The notes under the pieces: model-generated
Told to the model about the DNA's origin: nothing
Databases searched by the model: none
Seen by the model: only the letters and a program-made list of their open reading frames with translations
Assembly (NCBI GenBank): GCA_036971615.1
Contig: JAYKKR010000015.1
Coordinates: 186,001-250,000, forward strand
DNA from: Amyloporia xantha
Lineage: Eukaryota > Basidiomycota > Agaricomycetes > Polyporales > Adustoporiaceae
Reading direction: 5' to 3'
Length of the DNA: 64,000 bases
Program-made: the position numbers and the translations under genes
Part shown: in pieces, positions 1-10,585 of the stretch
Layout of the letters: each line of letters starts with the position of its first letter
How positions within the stretch are numbered: position 1 is the first letter of the stretch

Positions 1-105
1 CGAGCAAGAAAAGCGAGGCAGAGCAATACAACTTCACAACATAATTCAAACGAAAATGGTATCTAACAAGAAAATTCAAAGTTCAGCATAGTCGGGGACC
101 GTTCG

Positions 106-3100
106 TCATGAGCGGAACGTGTAGGCGAAGCCGTTATGTTGGGTCTCAGAGGGAGGCCGGATGATCACGTCGGGAAGGACCTCCTCCTTTCTGAGGGCGG
201 CGCGCTCCTTGGTCGTGTCTTTGCGTATGAGCTGGAGAGGCTTCAAGCCCTTCGCTTTCCGGTTCGGGTCGGCGTTTTCGTCTGTAACGGGCTTCCTTTT
301 CTTTCCCAAGGACAGAGCGCGCGTCTTGGCTGTGTCAACGTTCACATCCCTGTCTTGCAGGAGTGAGAGCGGGCGCAGTCCACTGCGAGGCGAATCTTCT
401 GAGCTGTTAGAAGCCGAAGACGCCAGCTTGGCAGCCTTAGATTTGGATTTAGCCTTCGGCACGAGCGGACGGACTGCACGAGATGACCACGATGTGATCG
501 GTTTGGGCGATATAGTCGCTGGTGTCGAAGACGGCGGCGGAGTGTTCTCATCAGACTTGATGTACACGATGCTCGAACGGCGGCTGCTTTTGCTGGCTGC
601 TGGAAGTTGCGGGACAGGAGGAGCCTGCTGCGAAGAAGGCCTGGACCGTGGTTTCTGTGATTCATGGGGCGTGCTCTCCGCTTGGGGACCGTGGGTGTTG
701 TCAAAGTCGAACAGCGTGACTTCGGACGCAGCGGAGTGAGGCATGCGAAGTTCTTGGTCCAGAGCGGTGATCAAGGTGGCCAACGAATTCCGATGGTTGT
801 TGACCCCGTCGGGGACATCCGTGGGAGAAGGAGGCGCAGGTCCAAACGTACGAGTAGAGACTGAGCGCTGCAAGTTTGCGCTGGCCGCAGGCGGAGAGGT
901 GGGGCGCAGATTCTCGTCTTCCTCCTTGACTACGTTGAGCAAAGTCGTTGTACTTGTCACGACCTCACCGCCGTAGACTGTATTCCTCCTGGAAGTTTCA
1001 CTGGTCGTAACAGCAGTGTACTGGCCGCCTGTGCCTTCCAAAACACGGTTGACATCGTTGCGCCACGCCGAGAATGCGTGAATACCGTCCTTCCCAAGAC
1101 TCAAGCTGTCAATTCAAACACTCGTAAGTTTCACACTTGATAGACGATTCCGGTACAAGTAACAAACCTAGGAAGACTGAAGTGATGTCTCTTGTGAGTC
1201 GACGTCTTCTTCTCTCTAATACCAGCTGGCTTGCGCGTAGGCGGAGTTGAATGCATCTCTGGCGACGAAAACTCAGACGAGAGCCCTCCGAGCTCAGATG
1301 GCACGGTCTTGGGTCCTTTCGAGAACCAATGCCCTCCAGCTTTACTGCTCTTACTCGACACAGAAGCGGGAGAATCCCAATTCCACTCATGGACTTTGAC
1401 ATCAGAACCGATCGTCAGACCAGGCACGAGTAAGGGCAGGACTCCTGCAGACAACGCGTCGATTCCGGCGACGTCGTCGCCTTCGACTGGACGGAAGGAC
1501 CAATTGAGCAAGGACGACGACTGAGACTGCGACTTCCGGTGGCTGATGAGACGCGCTTGACGCTCCCGGAGCTCCCTGACTGACGGCGGCGTCGGAGGCA
1601 GAGGAGAGGCCGGAGGCGGGCTCATTGGGAAGCGAGGTTGAGAACCAGTGATCGAGGAGACCGAGCGAGTACGGAGGTGCTGAGACTGACGGGCACCTTC
1701 GTTCTGCGCTGTTTCCACACCGGTAGATGCGGCACCAACGGCTCCAGGATCAAGGGACGCTCGGCGTTCAGGCGAAGCGGGAAGCACCATTGTCATGGCC
1801 AGCGTGGAATAGTGCTTCTGCGCTGTCAGGATCTGCGACGCCAGGTGATCAGTTCCGCCCGAATAGTACGAAGAAGCCTTCGAGTCCTTTCTGGGGCGTT
1901 GGTGCCCGAGCTCTGCACTATTTTCTGACTGGGGTGTCTCAGGCACCGGCAGGGGGCTATTCGGAACGCTCTGCATCGGAAGAGGCGGAGTCAGTTCCGC
2001 CTCCTCAACGTAGTCCACAGGGAGGACGGAAAGCTTCGGAACGGGTTGCAAGAGACCGATGGCACGACCGACTTTGCTCTTCCCATCAACAGCATCGCCG
2101 TTAGAAACCCAAACATCACCACTGCGCCGGCCTTCGACAACAGTGACACTGCCGCTGCGCTTATACTCGTGCGAGAACCTGAACGCAGGTACCACACTCT
2201 GGGGAGAAGGTGCACGCAAGACAGCCGAGGGCGGGTCATTGTAGGTGTCGAAGAGTCCAGAAGGGATCGGAAGCGGAGAGCGAAGCAACATGTGCAGAGC
2301 CAAGAGAGGAGAAGACATCGTCACGGAGAGCATGAGCAAGACAGACGCTGCAGGGGATGCAAGCGGCGCGTGGGGAGTCAGCGTAAACATGTAAGGAAGG
2401 GAGAAAGCCTAATTAGATAGGTTAGAACAGCACATAGTCATAGAGTGTCAAATACATACCAACGGTACCCAAATAGTGACGAGCCAGCCTATAGTACGGA
2501 ATATAGAAACGTCAACATCTCCGGCGGGTGTAGGACTGCCAGGAGCCTTTTCAGTGTCATAGCCATACCCGCCTAGAACATGCGCACTCGACATGACAGG
2601 CGTGGAGCGCGCAGCAGTGGTCGACGGAAGGAGTTCGGTACGGGGGTCAGGTGTGGAAGCACTACGCGGAGGCGAGCCAGGACGGGTGGTAGGGAAAGAC
2701 CAAGCAGTTAAGGTAGGCTGATTCGACGACTCTGTGAGCCATGATTGCTGCGAGCCGAGCGGGCGGTCGCGCGGCTCGTGGCGCCTGAAGGGATCCGGGT
2801 CATCGTTCAGATGTGCAGACGTCGGTGAAGACGGACGATACGGCGAAGGCAACGGCGGGACCGGCGGCACAGGCGACTCGCGACCAACTCCAGAGTACGG
2901 AGTGGCGGGGTTGAACCAGAAGGAGGACTTGGCCGGAATGGACGGGTTTGACGCGGCAGCAGCGTTCTGGGCCATGATGCGTGCACTCGCGTTCGACGGC
3001 ATAGCAGAATGGTGCGTCGAAAAGGAAAACGCGGAGATAGACTCGCGCCGGGAGCTGGCACGCGACGTTATCCAAGAGCTGCCATCCTTAAGGGCATCGA

Positions 3101-3828
3101 TTTCCTCGGTGGCAAAGGAAGGACGGGGCAACTCCTCGACCTGCTTAGCTGGAGGCCATGGATCTCTGATGTCGTTGAGCGCAGCGAGGTTGCGTCGAAT
3201 CATGATGAACGTCGCAATGAGACACACAAATGCGACACTGCTCGCGATAGCAAGCGTTGTTGAATACGCGAACAACCCCATGAAAAAGCTGGGAACTCCT
3301 GTGGCAGCGAGTACACCTGCGAGAGCAGTGGAGGTGGCGACGAGCAGAAGAGTCGGCGCCCAAAGCATCCAGTGCTTGTTGCCCAATGCCACAGAGCGAC
3401 CCATGCGGACATGCACGAGGGTCAAAGTGGCGACGACGACGAGACACGTTTGCCTTAGTGTCAAAGCCAACCAGAGCCTAACAGCGGCACCAGGGTCCTG
3501 CGTGACATCGTAATCCAACGAGTCGCTGAGGTATTCGGACACGACCTGCCAGGTGAAGAGGGCGAGGGCGATGACATCACAAGAAGCGAGCCAGACATGG
3601 CTCTTATCTGCTGGAGAAAGAGAACGGAAGTCAGGAAGGCCAAATTCGGACTGCGAGGGAATAGGTCAGTAAGCACGACATAATGATAGAAGACAATATA
3701 CGTACAGGACGGACTCGACGGCTGAGAGGGTGTGGGGGCAAAATGGGAATTATGATACGCAGAATAACAAAAGCGGAAGATATGAAAGACACGAAAGCAA
3801 GTGCAAGAGAAGGTACGAGAGGGATCAT
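106..3828 (-). CDS. large multi-spanning membrane protein, seven-helix layout
   Basis: Four exons (3828-3706, 3650-2460, 2408-1168, 1105-106) with introns of 55, 51 and 62 bp give about 1184 aa. The ATG at 3828 is chosen because it opens directly into a hydrophobic helix (MIPLVPSLALAFV). Hydrophobic segments lie near residues 4-30, 54-73, 88-113, 127-150 and 154-184. A polar loop of about 240 residues rich in Ser/Pro/Arg follows, then two more helices near 427-447 and 456-482, then a 700-residue Ser/Pro-rich tail, probably cytosolic. The helix count and long fifth-to-sixth loop resemble a GPCR layout, but I see no diagnostic GPCR motif. It looks like a basidiomycete hypothetical membrane protein. 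Exon structure is well supported because frames join without stops; function is unknown. Confidence 0.8.
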
Positions 3829-5557
3829 ACTGTTCGTGGATTCTGAGAGATCTTGAGGGAGCGTCGTTTGCGATGAGCGTGAATGGCGTAAGGCCTTCGT
3901 GAACCGTCGAGCAGAGCACAAGTCGAGGTTGAGGAGAACGAAGAGGACAAGGAACAATCGTCCGCCGTCGCGACCAAGTTGAACTTGAACCGTGGAAAAC
4001 TAGTGCGTCGGTGGACCCACAGACGCATACACTCACCCAACACCGCGTCCCAGCTCTTTTTCGTGTTCCATCACGTGCGCGCGTTTCACCAGCGTCCACC
4101 CAGGACTCTTGGAACGCCCCAGCGGCTGAAACTTCCGTGGTTCGGCAGAGTCTCTTTGGCATGCGACCCCTGCATTCGGGACGCCCTCACGTTCAAACGT
4201 TTGTAAGTCGTGTCTCCGGATGCTCGTAGCGCCTGGCTTCACTACGTTAACGTTGGAGGGAGGAACCATTCGAGCGGCGTAACACCCACCGCATTGCATA
4301 CTTGACGCTGAACATAGTGGAGTCAAATGTGGAAAGGTCAAGCAAGATGAAGCTCAAGACGACCGCCATATTTAGAGGGCAAACTTGAAGAGGAGCCGTG
4401 ACTCCTTTCGATGACTGTCCGGTAAGCTCGGAAGCTTAGAAAGAAATACATATCGATGAGTGGAAGCCATGAGCTAGAAAAAACTATCGCGAAGCACACA
4501 CCCATCCCTCTGAGTATGTGTAAATCACATCATGGTTAGCTTCAAGAGTCACGGTCTCGACGCGTTCCGTGACGCTAAACGCGTCCTGTCACATTTCTGA
4601 CAGGTCTAGAGCGTGACAGTTATTACTCCTCAAGGCCTCAAAGTTCAGACTGCGACACAATGCGGCACATCCTTTCGAGACGCGATTCGAGTATCCATGT
4701 CCGCTGTATCGTTCCTGCTGTCCCCACTCGCTGTATGCATGCCTTATTTAGCTAATCTCCAGAACGGAATGAAGACAGCACTACAGAGCGCGACACACCA
4801 TGATAGATCGCCCTAAGCCTAGATCCTGCCGAAGCCTTATGACCTTGACAGAGTTAAGCTCCTGCAAGAAGTTATGTATAGCGATAACGATTATAGCACA
4901 CCATGACACCCGAAGCATGCAGTCTGGTCGATGGCCGTCCATTGGGCCCACTTGTAGTCCCGTCCGTGTTAGTGTCGAAAAGGTCGACGCAACCCTTCGG
5001 CATGGTGTAGAATGTGGGGCTCAGGGCCCAGCTAGATGTAAGCAACCTGTGCTAGAAGCCGTTTCTCCTCTGCATTGCGTATGACATCCGCAGCGATACA
5101 CGCTTGAGTCATCCCCAATGGTTTGCTCTCTCCTGGCCGATGCACTCGCCGGTCCAAATTCTGTTGAATCGTTTCATGAATCCCGATCGGGATTTGCGAT
5201 CGTTCGAATAGCTGCTCGCCCTAATGGATGCATCGACGACGGCTTGAATCAGGTCTTGTAGACGGAAAACAGACTTCAATGAGGATTACCGACGCCTGGG
5301 TATGTCATGCGCTGATCAGATCGCCGGCGGCCCTGAAGCTCGCTGCAGACCTCGATCTCACAGTGACTTCCTATACACATTGCTGCATTGACGACGAACT
5401 GAGGATCAAGCGCCTCTCGTCGATCCCACACAGGGCGCCTGATGATGACGGCTTGAGGCTCGGCAAATTCTTCGAATCCAGATGGAGGATCTGGCACTGA
5501 CAGCTTTTAGCGGGGTCAAATATTAGTTGTGATCCCGGATTACCCGAGGACTAGAGG
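3829..5557. other. intergenic region, no gene recognised
   Basis: About 1.7 kb upstream of both the minus-strand membrane protein and the plus-strand dehydrogenase, so it holds both promoters. Only short ORFs under 100 codons occur, without splice-linked extensions or recognisable motifs. No repeat or RNA gene was seen. Confidence 0.5.
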
Positions 5558-5566
5558 TATATATAA
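5558..5566 (+). promoter_or_regulatory. TATA box of the first SDR gene
   Basis: TATATATAA lies 54-62 bp upstream of the ATG at 5620, a normal distance for a short fungal 5' UTR. Confidence 0.6.
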
Positions 5567-5619
5567 GAAGAACAGTCGACGCTAAGGTACCCCAACAAAC
5601 TCGACTACTCATCCGCACA

Positions 5620-7081
5620 ATGGGCATCCCACTTTCTCTCTTATGGCCGTCTAGGCTCCAGCAGCTCACAGTGGAGATGATTCCCCCGAAGCCCCAGGTA
5701 AGTACGTACTGCTATTCAGGAACTCGGCTAACCTGTCGCATCCATAGTGGTCTACAGAACAGATTCCTGATTTGACTGGCAAAGTCGCGATAGTGACAGG
5801 TTCGTGATCGTCAGAGAAGCTGTAAACTCCTGCTCACTATTCTGTTAACACTTCATAGGTGCTAACACCGGCCTCGGATTTGAGTCTGCTCGCGTTCTCG
5901 CGTCCCACGGTGCCACGGTCTACGCGACAGCCCGATCGGAACAGAAGGGGATGGCTGCCGTCGAGAAGATCAATGCCGAGTTGGCAAGTTCTAAAGAAGG
6001 GAAACCTGGGAAAGCCATCTTCTTGATGTTGAGCCTGGACGATTTAAAGAGCATTAAAGCTGCCGTAGAAGAATTTAAGAGGTGAACGTGAAAATTATCA
6101 CCGGTTGATGCAGGCGACTGAGCACTCTATGCTTCTTCAGCAAGGAGACCAGGCTAGATATTTTAATGAACAACGCTGGTGTAATGATGCCACCCGAAGG
6201 GACGACTAGCAGCGGCATTGACTCGCAATTCGCAACGAATGGTGTGTCACAGCATAGTTCCGTGGGCTCGCATCCTTCTAATAAATTTTGTTATATCGAA
6301 CAGTCCTCGGGCCATTCGTGGTGACTCGCCTCCTTCTGCCCACGCTTGTTCATACAGCGAAGCTCTCCGAGACAGGCACGGTCAGGGTAGTCAACGTGTC
6401 CTCGCTGTCTCATGGGTGGGCTCCTTCGGTATGCATCGCCCCTGCAGCTTTATTTAATTTATCAAAGACTGACGGCTGGTTTTGGAACCTAATCCAGGGT
6501 GGTATCAGGTTCGACGATCTGGCTGCCGGCTCTATTTTCCTTAGATATGCCCAGTCGAAAATGGGTGACCTCGTTTTCACGAAAGAACTTGCTCGTCGAT
6601 ACACCGACTCGGGTAGGCTTTACTTACAGCTATGGAGGAAAAATTCTCACCGTGCTTGATAAAGGCGTCATTTCCACCGCGATCAGCCCAGGCAACATCG
6701 ACACAGGACTTTGGAAGCATCAGAAGGGCTTGCTGACGCCCAATGTACGTGCCGCTCGCTATTGACTATTCAGTCCTCGACTGATGCTAATATTTCTCCA
6801 GGCTGTGACATCGAAGTATCCGGTTTCTTACGGTATTTTGACGCAGCTGTATGCGGCTACTTCCCCCGATGTTACTAAGGAGGACTCGGGGGGATACTTC
6901 AGGCCTTGGGCGAGGAGGGGCGAGCCTGTCAGAGATGAAGTACGTGCTGCGTGATCATGCCTCACCGGAATGCCTTGCTGATGTAAATTGGCGATCGTCA
7001 CAGGCGAAAAATCCCGTCTTGGGCACCAAGCTCTGGGAATGGTGCGAAGAGCAGATGAAGAAAGAGGGCATCACCGCTTAA
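5620..7081 (+). CDS. short-chain dehydrogenase/reductase (SDR), copy 1
   Basis: Nine exons (5620-5697, 5748-5799, 5859-6081, 6141-6241, 6304-6428, 6498-6612, 6665-6744, 6802-6939, 7004-7081) give 329 aa. The NAD(P)-binding motif TGANTGLG is at residues 43-50, the structural NNAG at 128-131, the catalytic serine region VNVSSLS near 182-187, and the active-site YAQSK at 210-214. The order and spacing fit classical SDRs of the retinol dehydrogenase/WW-oxidoreductase-like type, which reduce or oxidise carbonyl/alcohol groups. The substrate cannot be read from sequence. The downstream copy at 8488-9959 has the same exon-intron structure, so the pair arose by tandem duplication. All catalytic residues are present. 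Confidence 0.9.
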
Positions 7082-8414
7082 TTGTCAGCTTCGCCTGAAG
7101 AATATTTTCGGTATTTGCTTTGACATCAAGCTCTACTTTACCTTATTGTTTTTATTGGATGATTATCACTGCCATAAGCTCAGTACGCCCTCCTTCTCGT
7201 GGAAGTTTCACCACATTATTATGGCCATCAATCACCTTCGTTTAGTTTTTGATTTTACTTATCTAATCCGAATATAATGTATGAAGCGTATCTCTCCTTT
7301 CGAGAGAACGACCTCGCCTTGATATATTCCAGGAGAAATGAAAGGGAGGACCGTCACCGTGACTGATGACATCTCGTGTGTTGTGCCAATCAGATGTTCC
7401 CCTCGGGCCTCGACTGCTCAGGGCCAGCCTCAGGCAGCCACGCTTATCATGTCTCCGAACCTTACGGGATGTGGCGGCAGTTCAATTGAGTTGTTCAAAT
7501 ACTATGCCTACCCAGGCACTCGGCACACCCCCCAAGTCGGCAACCCCGCCATATCACCTTTCAACCATGTCGATTTCCTTAGTGACTTCATATATACCTA
7601 GGTTTTTGTATGCCCACTTTCGCATCGAGCTTGAACGAAAGCGAACGGATGAGTTGTTCATGATTCCCTTCTTTTCGAGCAGGTAGGCTGTCTGTCACTC
7701 TCGTGAGTCACTGGTCCCCAGCGGACTCCAGTCGGACTTTGAATTTCGAATGCCTGTAGACGTTTCTCTGCGTTGCTCGATCACAAGCGTGGTTTGAATA
7801 GACTACTCTCCAGCTTGAGAAAGCCGAGCGGACTTCCAAAAGGCGTGCGTTATGTTCCGTGACAAAACCGTTACTTTTGCGTTACTGCCGACTGGGGGGA
7901 TGTGCCGAGTGCCTGGGTAGGCATAGTAGCTTGCTGTACAGCCTACGTGCAAATGGACTGCCAATGCGTGTGATATACTATGAGGAAGATTCTTCTGTCA
8001 AGACGCCGGTACGGCGGGCGTTCAGCTTATGGCTCATTGGCGTGGGCTCGATGGACGAGCCAACCTCAAACGTCTACAGTGCACGTCTTATGCAATAGTA
8101 GTATCTGGCGTGCGATGCGAAGATCTATTGTAGGCCTGAACGGCGCTTCCGCCTTCAGTCTTGGAAGCCTGTAGTAATTTCACCATGCAGCCCGAGGGGT
8201 TCGGCTTCTCAGGAGACATGATCCCGCGTTGCATACACTCATAAGTCACTGCTAAGGCCGACGTAGACCCCACAGCGCCCTAGGGATCTGATATCTGTCA
8301 ATATTGAGGAGCTTGTTCATGAACTATCTTCGCCTAGGATCAAGGGTTCAGTCACATGCGAGATGGAGATGGCCAGTTCAAAGTTCAATCATGTCTGTAG
8401 AACGCACTTATTCA
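7082..8414. other. intergenic region between the SDR copies
   Basis: About 1.3 kb between the stop of SDR copy 1 and the TATA box of copy 2. It contains only short unsupported ORFs; I see no gene, repeat or RNA. Confidence 0.5.
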
Positions 8415-8422
8415 TATAAATA
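8415..8422 (+). promoter_or_regulatory. TATA box of the second SDR gene
   Basis: TATAAATA lies 66-73 bp upstream of the ATG at 8488, a spacing similar to that of SDR copy 1. Confidence 0.55.
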
Positions 8423-8487
8423 GATAACAGCCTGCCATACCCTTCCAAACCCTTTCCTCATTGTTACCACTTCTACTCACCACTGCC

Positions 8488-9959
8488 ATGGGTGTTTATA
8501 TGTCTCTTCTACAGCCGCCGACAAGACTCTGGCAGTTAGTGAGGGAGACGTACCCTCCATCGCCTAAGGTTAGTGTGGTAAGCCGCTTGATTGACGCAAT
8601 ATCAGTTGAACGACGTCCTGTAGTGGTCGGCCGACGAGATACCCGATATGACTGGGAAAGTAGTGATTGTGACAGGTCCTTTATTCATGTAAATTATCAA
8701 GAAGTCTTGCAGACCGACCTGACAGTACGTTACAGGTGCTAATGCTGGTCTTGGATTCGAATGCGCCCGCATCCTTGTGTCCCATGGGGCAAAGGTGTAC
8801 GCGACGGCCCGTACGCACCAGAAAGGCATGGCTGCCGTGGAGCTAATCAATTCTCAGTTGGCCGCATCTGGTACGACCAAAGGCGGCCAGGCCGTCTTTC
8901 TGCCTTTGGATCTTGATGACTTGAAGAGTATCCGAAGCGCCGTGGAAGAATTCAAGAGGTAGTTCTGAGTCATGGGCATAATGTTGAATAACTTAGCCTT
9001 CGGTGATGTTTTAGCAAGGAAACTAGGTTAGACGTCTTGATAAACAATGCAGGCATAATGATGCCGCCAGAAGGAACGACAAACAGCACGGGTATTGACC
9101 CACAGTTTGCGACAAATGGTGAGGGATCAATCAGTGACATGAAGCAGAGGACTCACCAACTAGTGCGGACTGAATGGAACAGTACTCGGGCCCTTCGTTC
9201 TTACCCGACTTCTTCTGCCCACATTGATCCATGCAGCGGAAACAAGTGACGACGCAAGGGTGGTCACCATATCATCAAGTGCGCACGGGGCGAGTCGTTC
9301 GGTATGTGCAGTGGTACAGATCATGAATTACAATCATGGGGCTTACCTCTCATACCGGTGCAGGGTGGGATCAGGTTCGATGATCTAGCCGGAGGCTCAG
9401 TCTTCCAAAGATATGCTCAGTCAAAGTTCGGCAACCTCGTGTTTACACAAGAGCTTGCTCGCAAATACACGGAATCAGGTGAGTCTCACCCATGGCGGAA
9501 AAGCCCCCTAGTATTCTACTGCCAGTTTGTTTCTTCGAGGTGTTATCTCCACGGCTGTAAGCCCTGGCAACATTAAAACAGAACTGTGGAAGCACCAGAC
9601 CTCTTTTCTGACTCCCAATGTACGTATGCAGACGTCCTGACCTGCATGCTTCCACTTCAATGCTTAAAATGCGATATTAGACTTTGTTCCACAAATATCC
9701 AATTTCCTACGGAGTATTGACGCACTTGTACGCGGCCACCTCGCCGCAGGTGACAAGAGCGGACTCCGGGAGGTATTTTATCCCTTGGGCGCGAAGAGGC
9801 CAGGCTTTGAGAGATGATGTATGCGCTGACCACTGCAAAACTAATGAGCATGTAGCTGACATCCTGTACCTACAGGTTCACGACCCTGTCTTGGGTGCTA
9901 AGCTTTGGGAGTGGTGTGAGGATCAAATGAAGAAGGAAGGTTTCACCACGTCATCATAG
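8488..9959 (+). CDS. short-chain dehydrogenase/reductase (SDR), copy 2
   Basis: Nine exons (8488-8568, 8624-8675, 8736-8958, 9015-9118, 9183-9301, 9364-9478, 9540-9619, 9681-9818, 9876-9959) give 331 aa. It has TGANAGLG, NNAG, TISSSAHG and the YAQSK active site in the same order as copy 1. Five internal exons have exactly the same length as in copy 1 (52, 223, 115, 80 and 138 bp) and all intron phases match, so the genes are tandem paralogues. An NAD(P)-dependent oxidoreductase of unknown substrate; catalytically complete. The first exon differs most, so localisation or regulation may differ between copies. Confidence 0.9.
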
Positions 9960-10520
9960 GCTGCGTAAAAGGATCACTATATTGCTGCTTACACGTTGTA
10001 CGAATATTGGCCATATATCGCACACTTCAAGGGCTGAGTTGTTGTTTGATGTCCTCGGCGGTCGTCAATGTCAGAATCCGATATAATTGAAAGGGACGTT
10101 CGATATCACGTACCTACCTGCATAGTAAGCTGGCCAGCGAGAATTGTGGTTTGGCTACCTCAAGCTCTCCAGACATGGACAGCACCCGCGAAAGCTCCAG
10201 CCGAACGTTTCACTCTGTGCTGTGGTTGCAATGAATAAACCTGGAGAGATTCTCCATCTATGTCACTCCTAAAGCCGTAGATGCCGAGGGAAAGCTCATA
10301 GAATAATAGAGAATATGGGTCATCCCGAGTAGTTCAGGACTGCAGATGAGGCGGCGGCCCCGTTTGAGTTGTGACCTGAGTCACTGAGGTACCGTGTATG
10401 GGCCTGCAAGGTGCACCGCTTAGTAATCAGCACATCGCTTCACCCTCCCATCGTTGTCTCGCCCATTCTGCACATCTTCACTTGGCACCCCTCGACTTCA
10501 CACCTCCTTCTCTGTTCATA
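9960..10520. other. intergenic region
   Basis: About 560 bp between SDR copy 2 and the Btz gene; presumably the terminator of the former and promoter of the latter. No coding signal seen. Confidence 0.5.
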
Positions 10521-10577
10521 GTAAGGCATGCTGTCTATCTTGTTTTATGTCTTAAGCTGATATCCTATTGTCTCTAG
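10521..10577 (+). other. 5' UTR intron of the Btz/CASC3 gene
   Basis: GTAAGG at 10521 and CTCTAG ending at 10577 define a 57 bp intron with a GCTGAT branch-like site. It ends 8 bp before the ATG at 10586. A 5' UTR intron is noteworthy here because the encoded protein belongs to the exon junction complex. Confidence 0.6.
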
Positions 10578-10585
10578 TCTGCATC

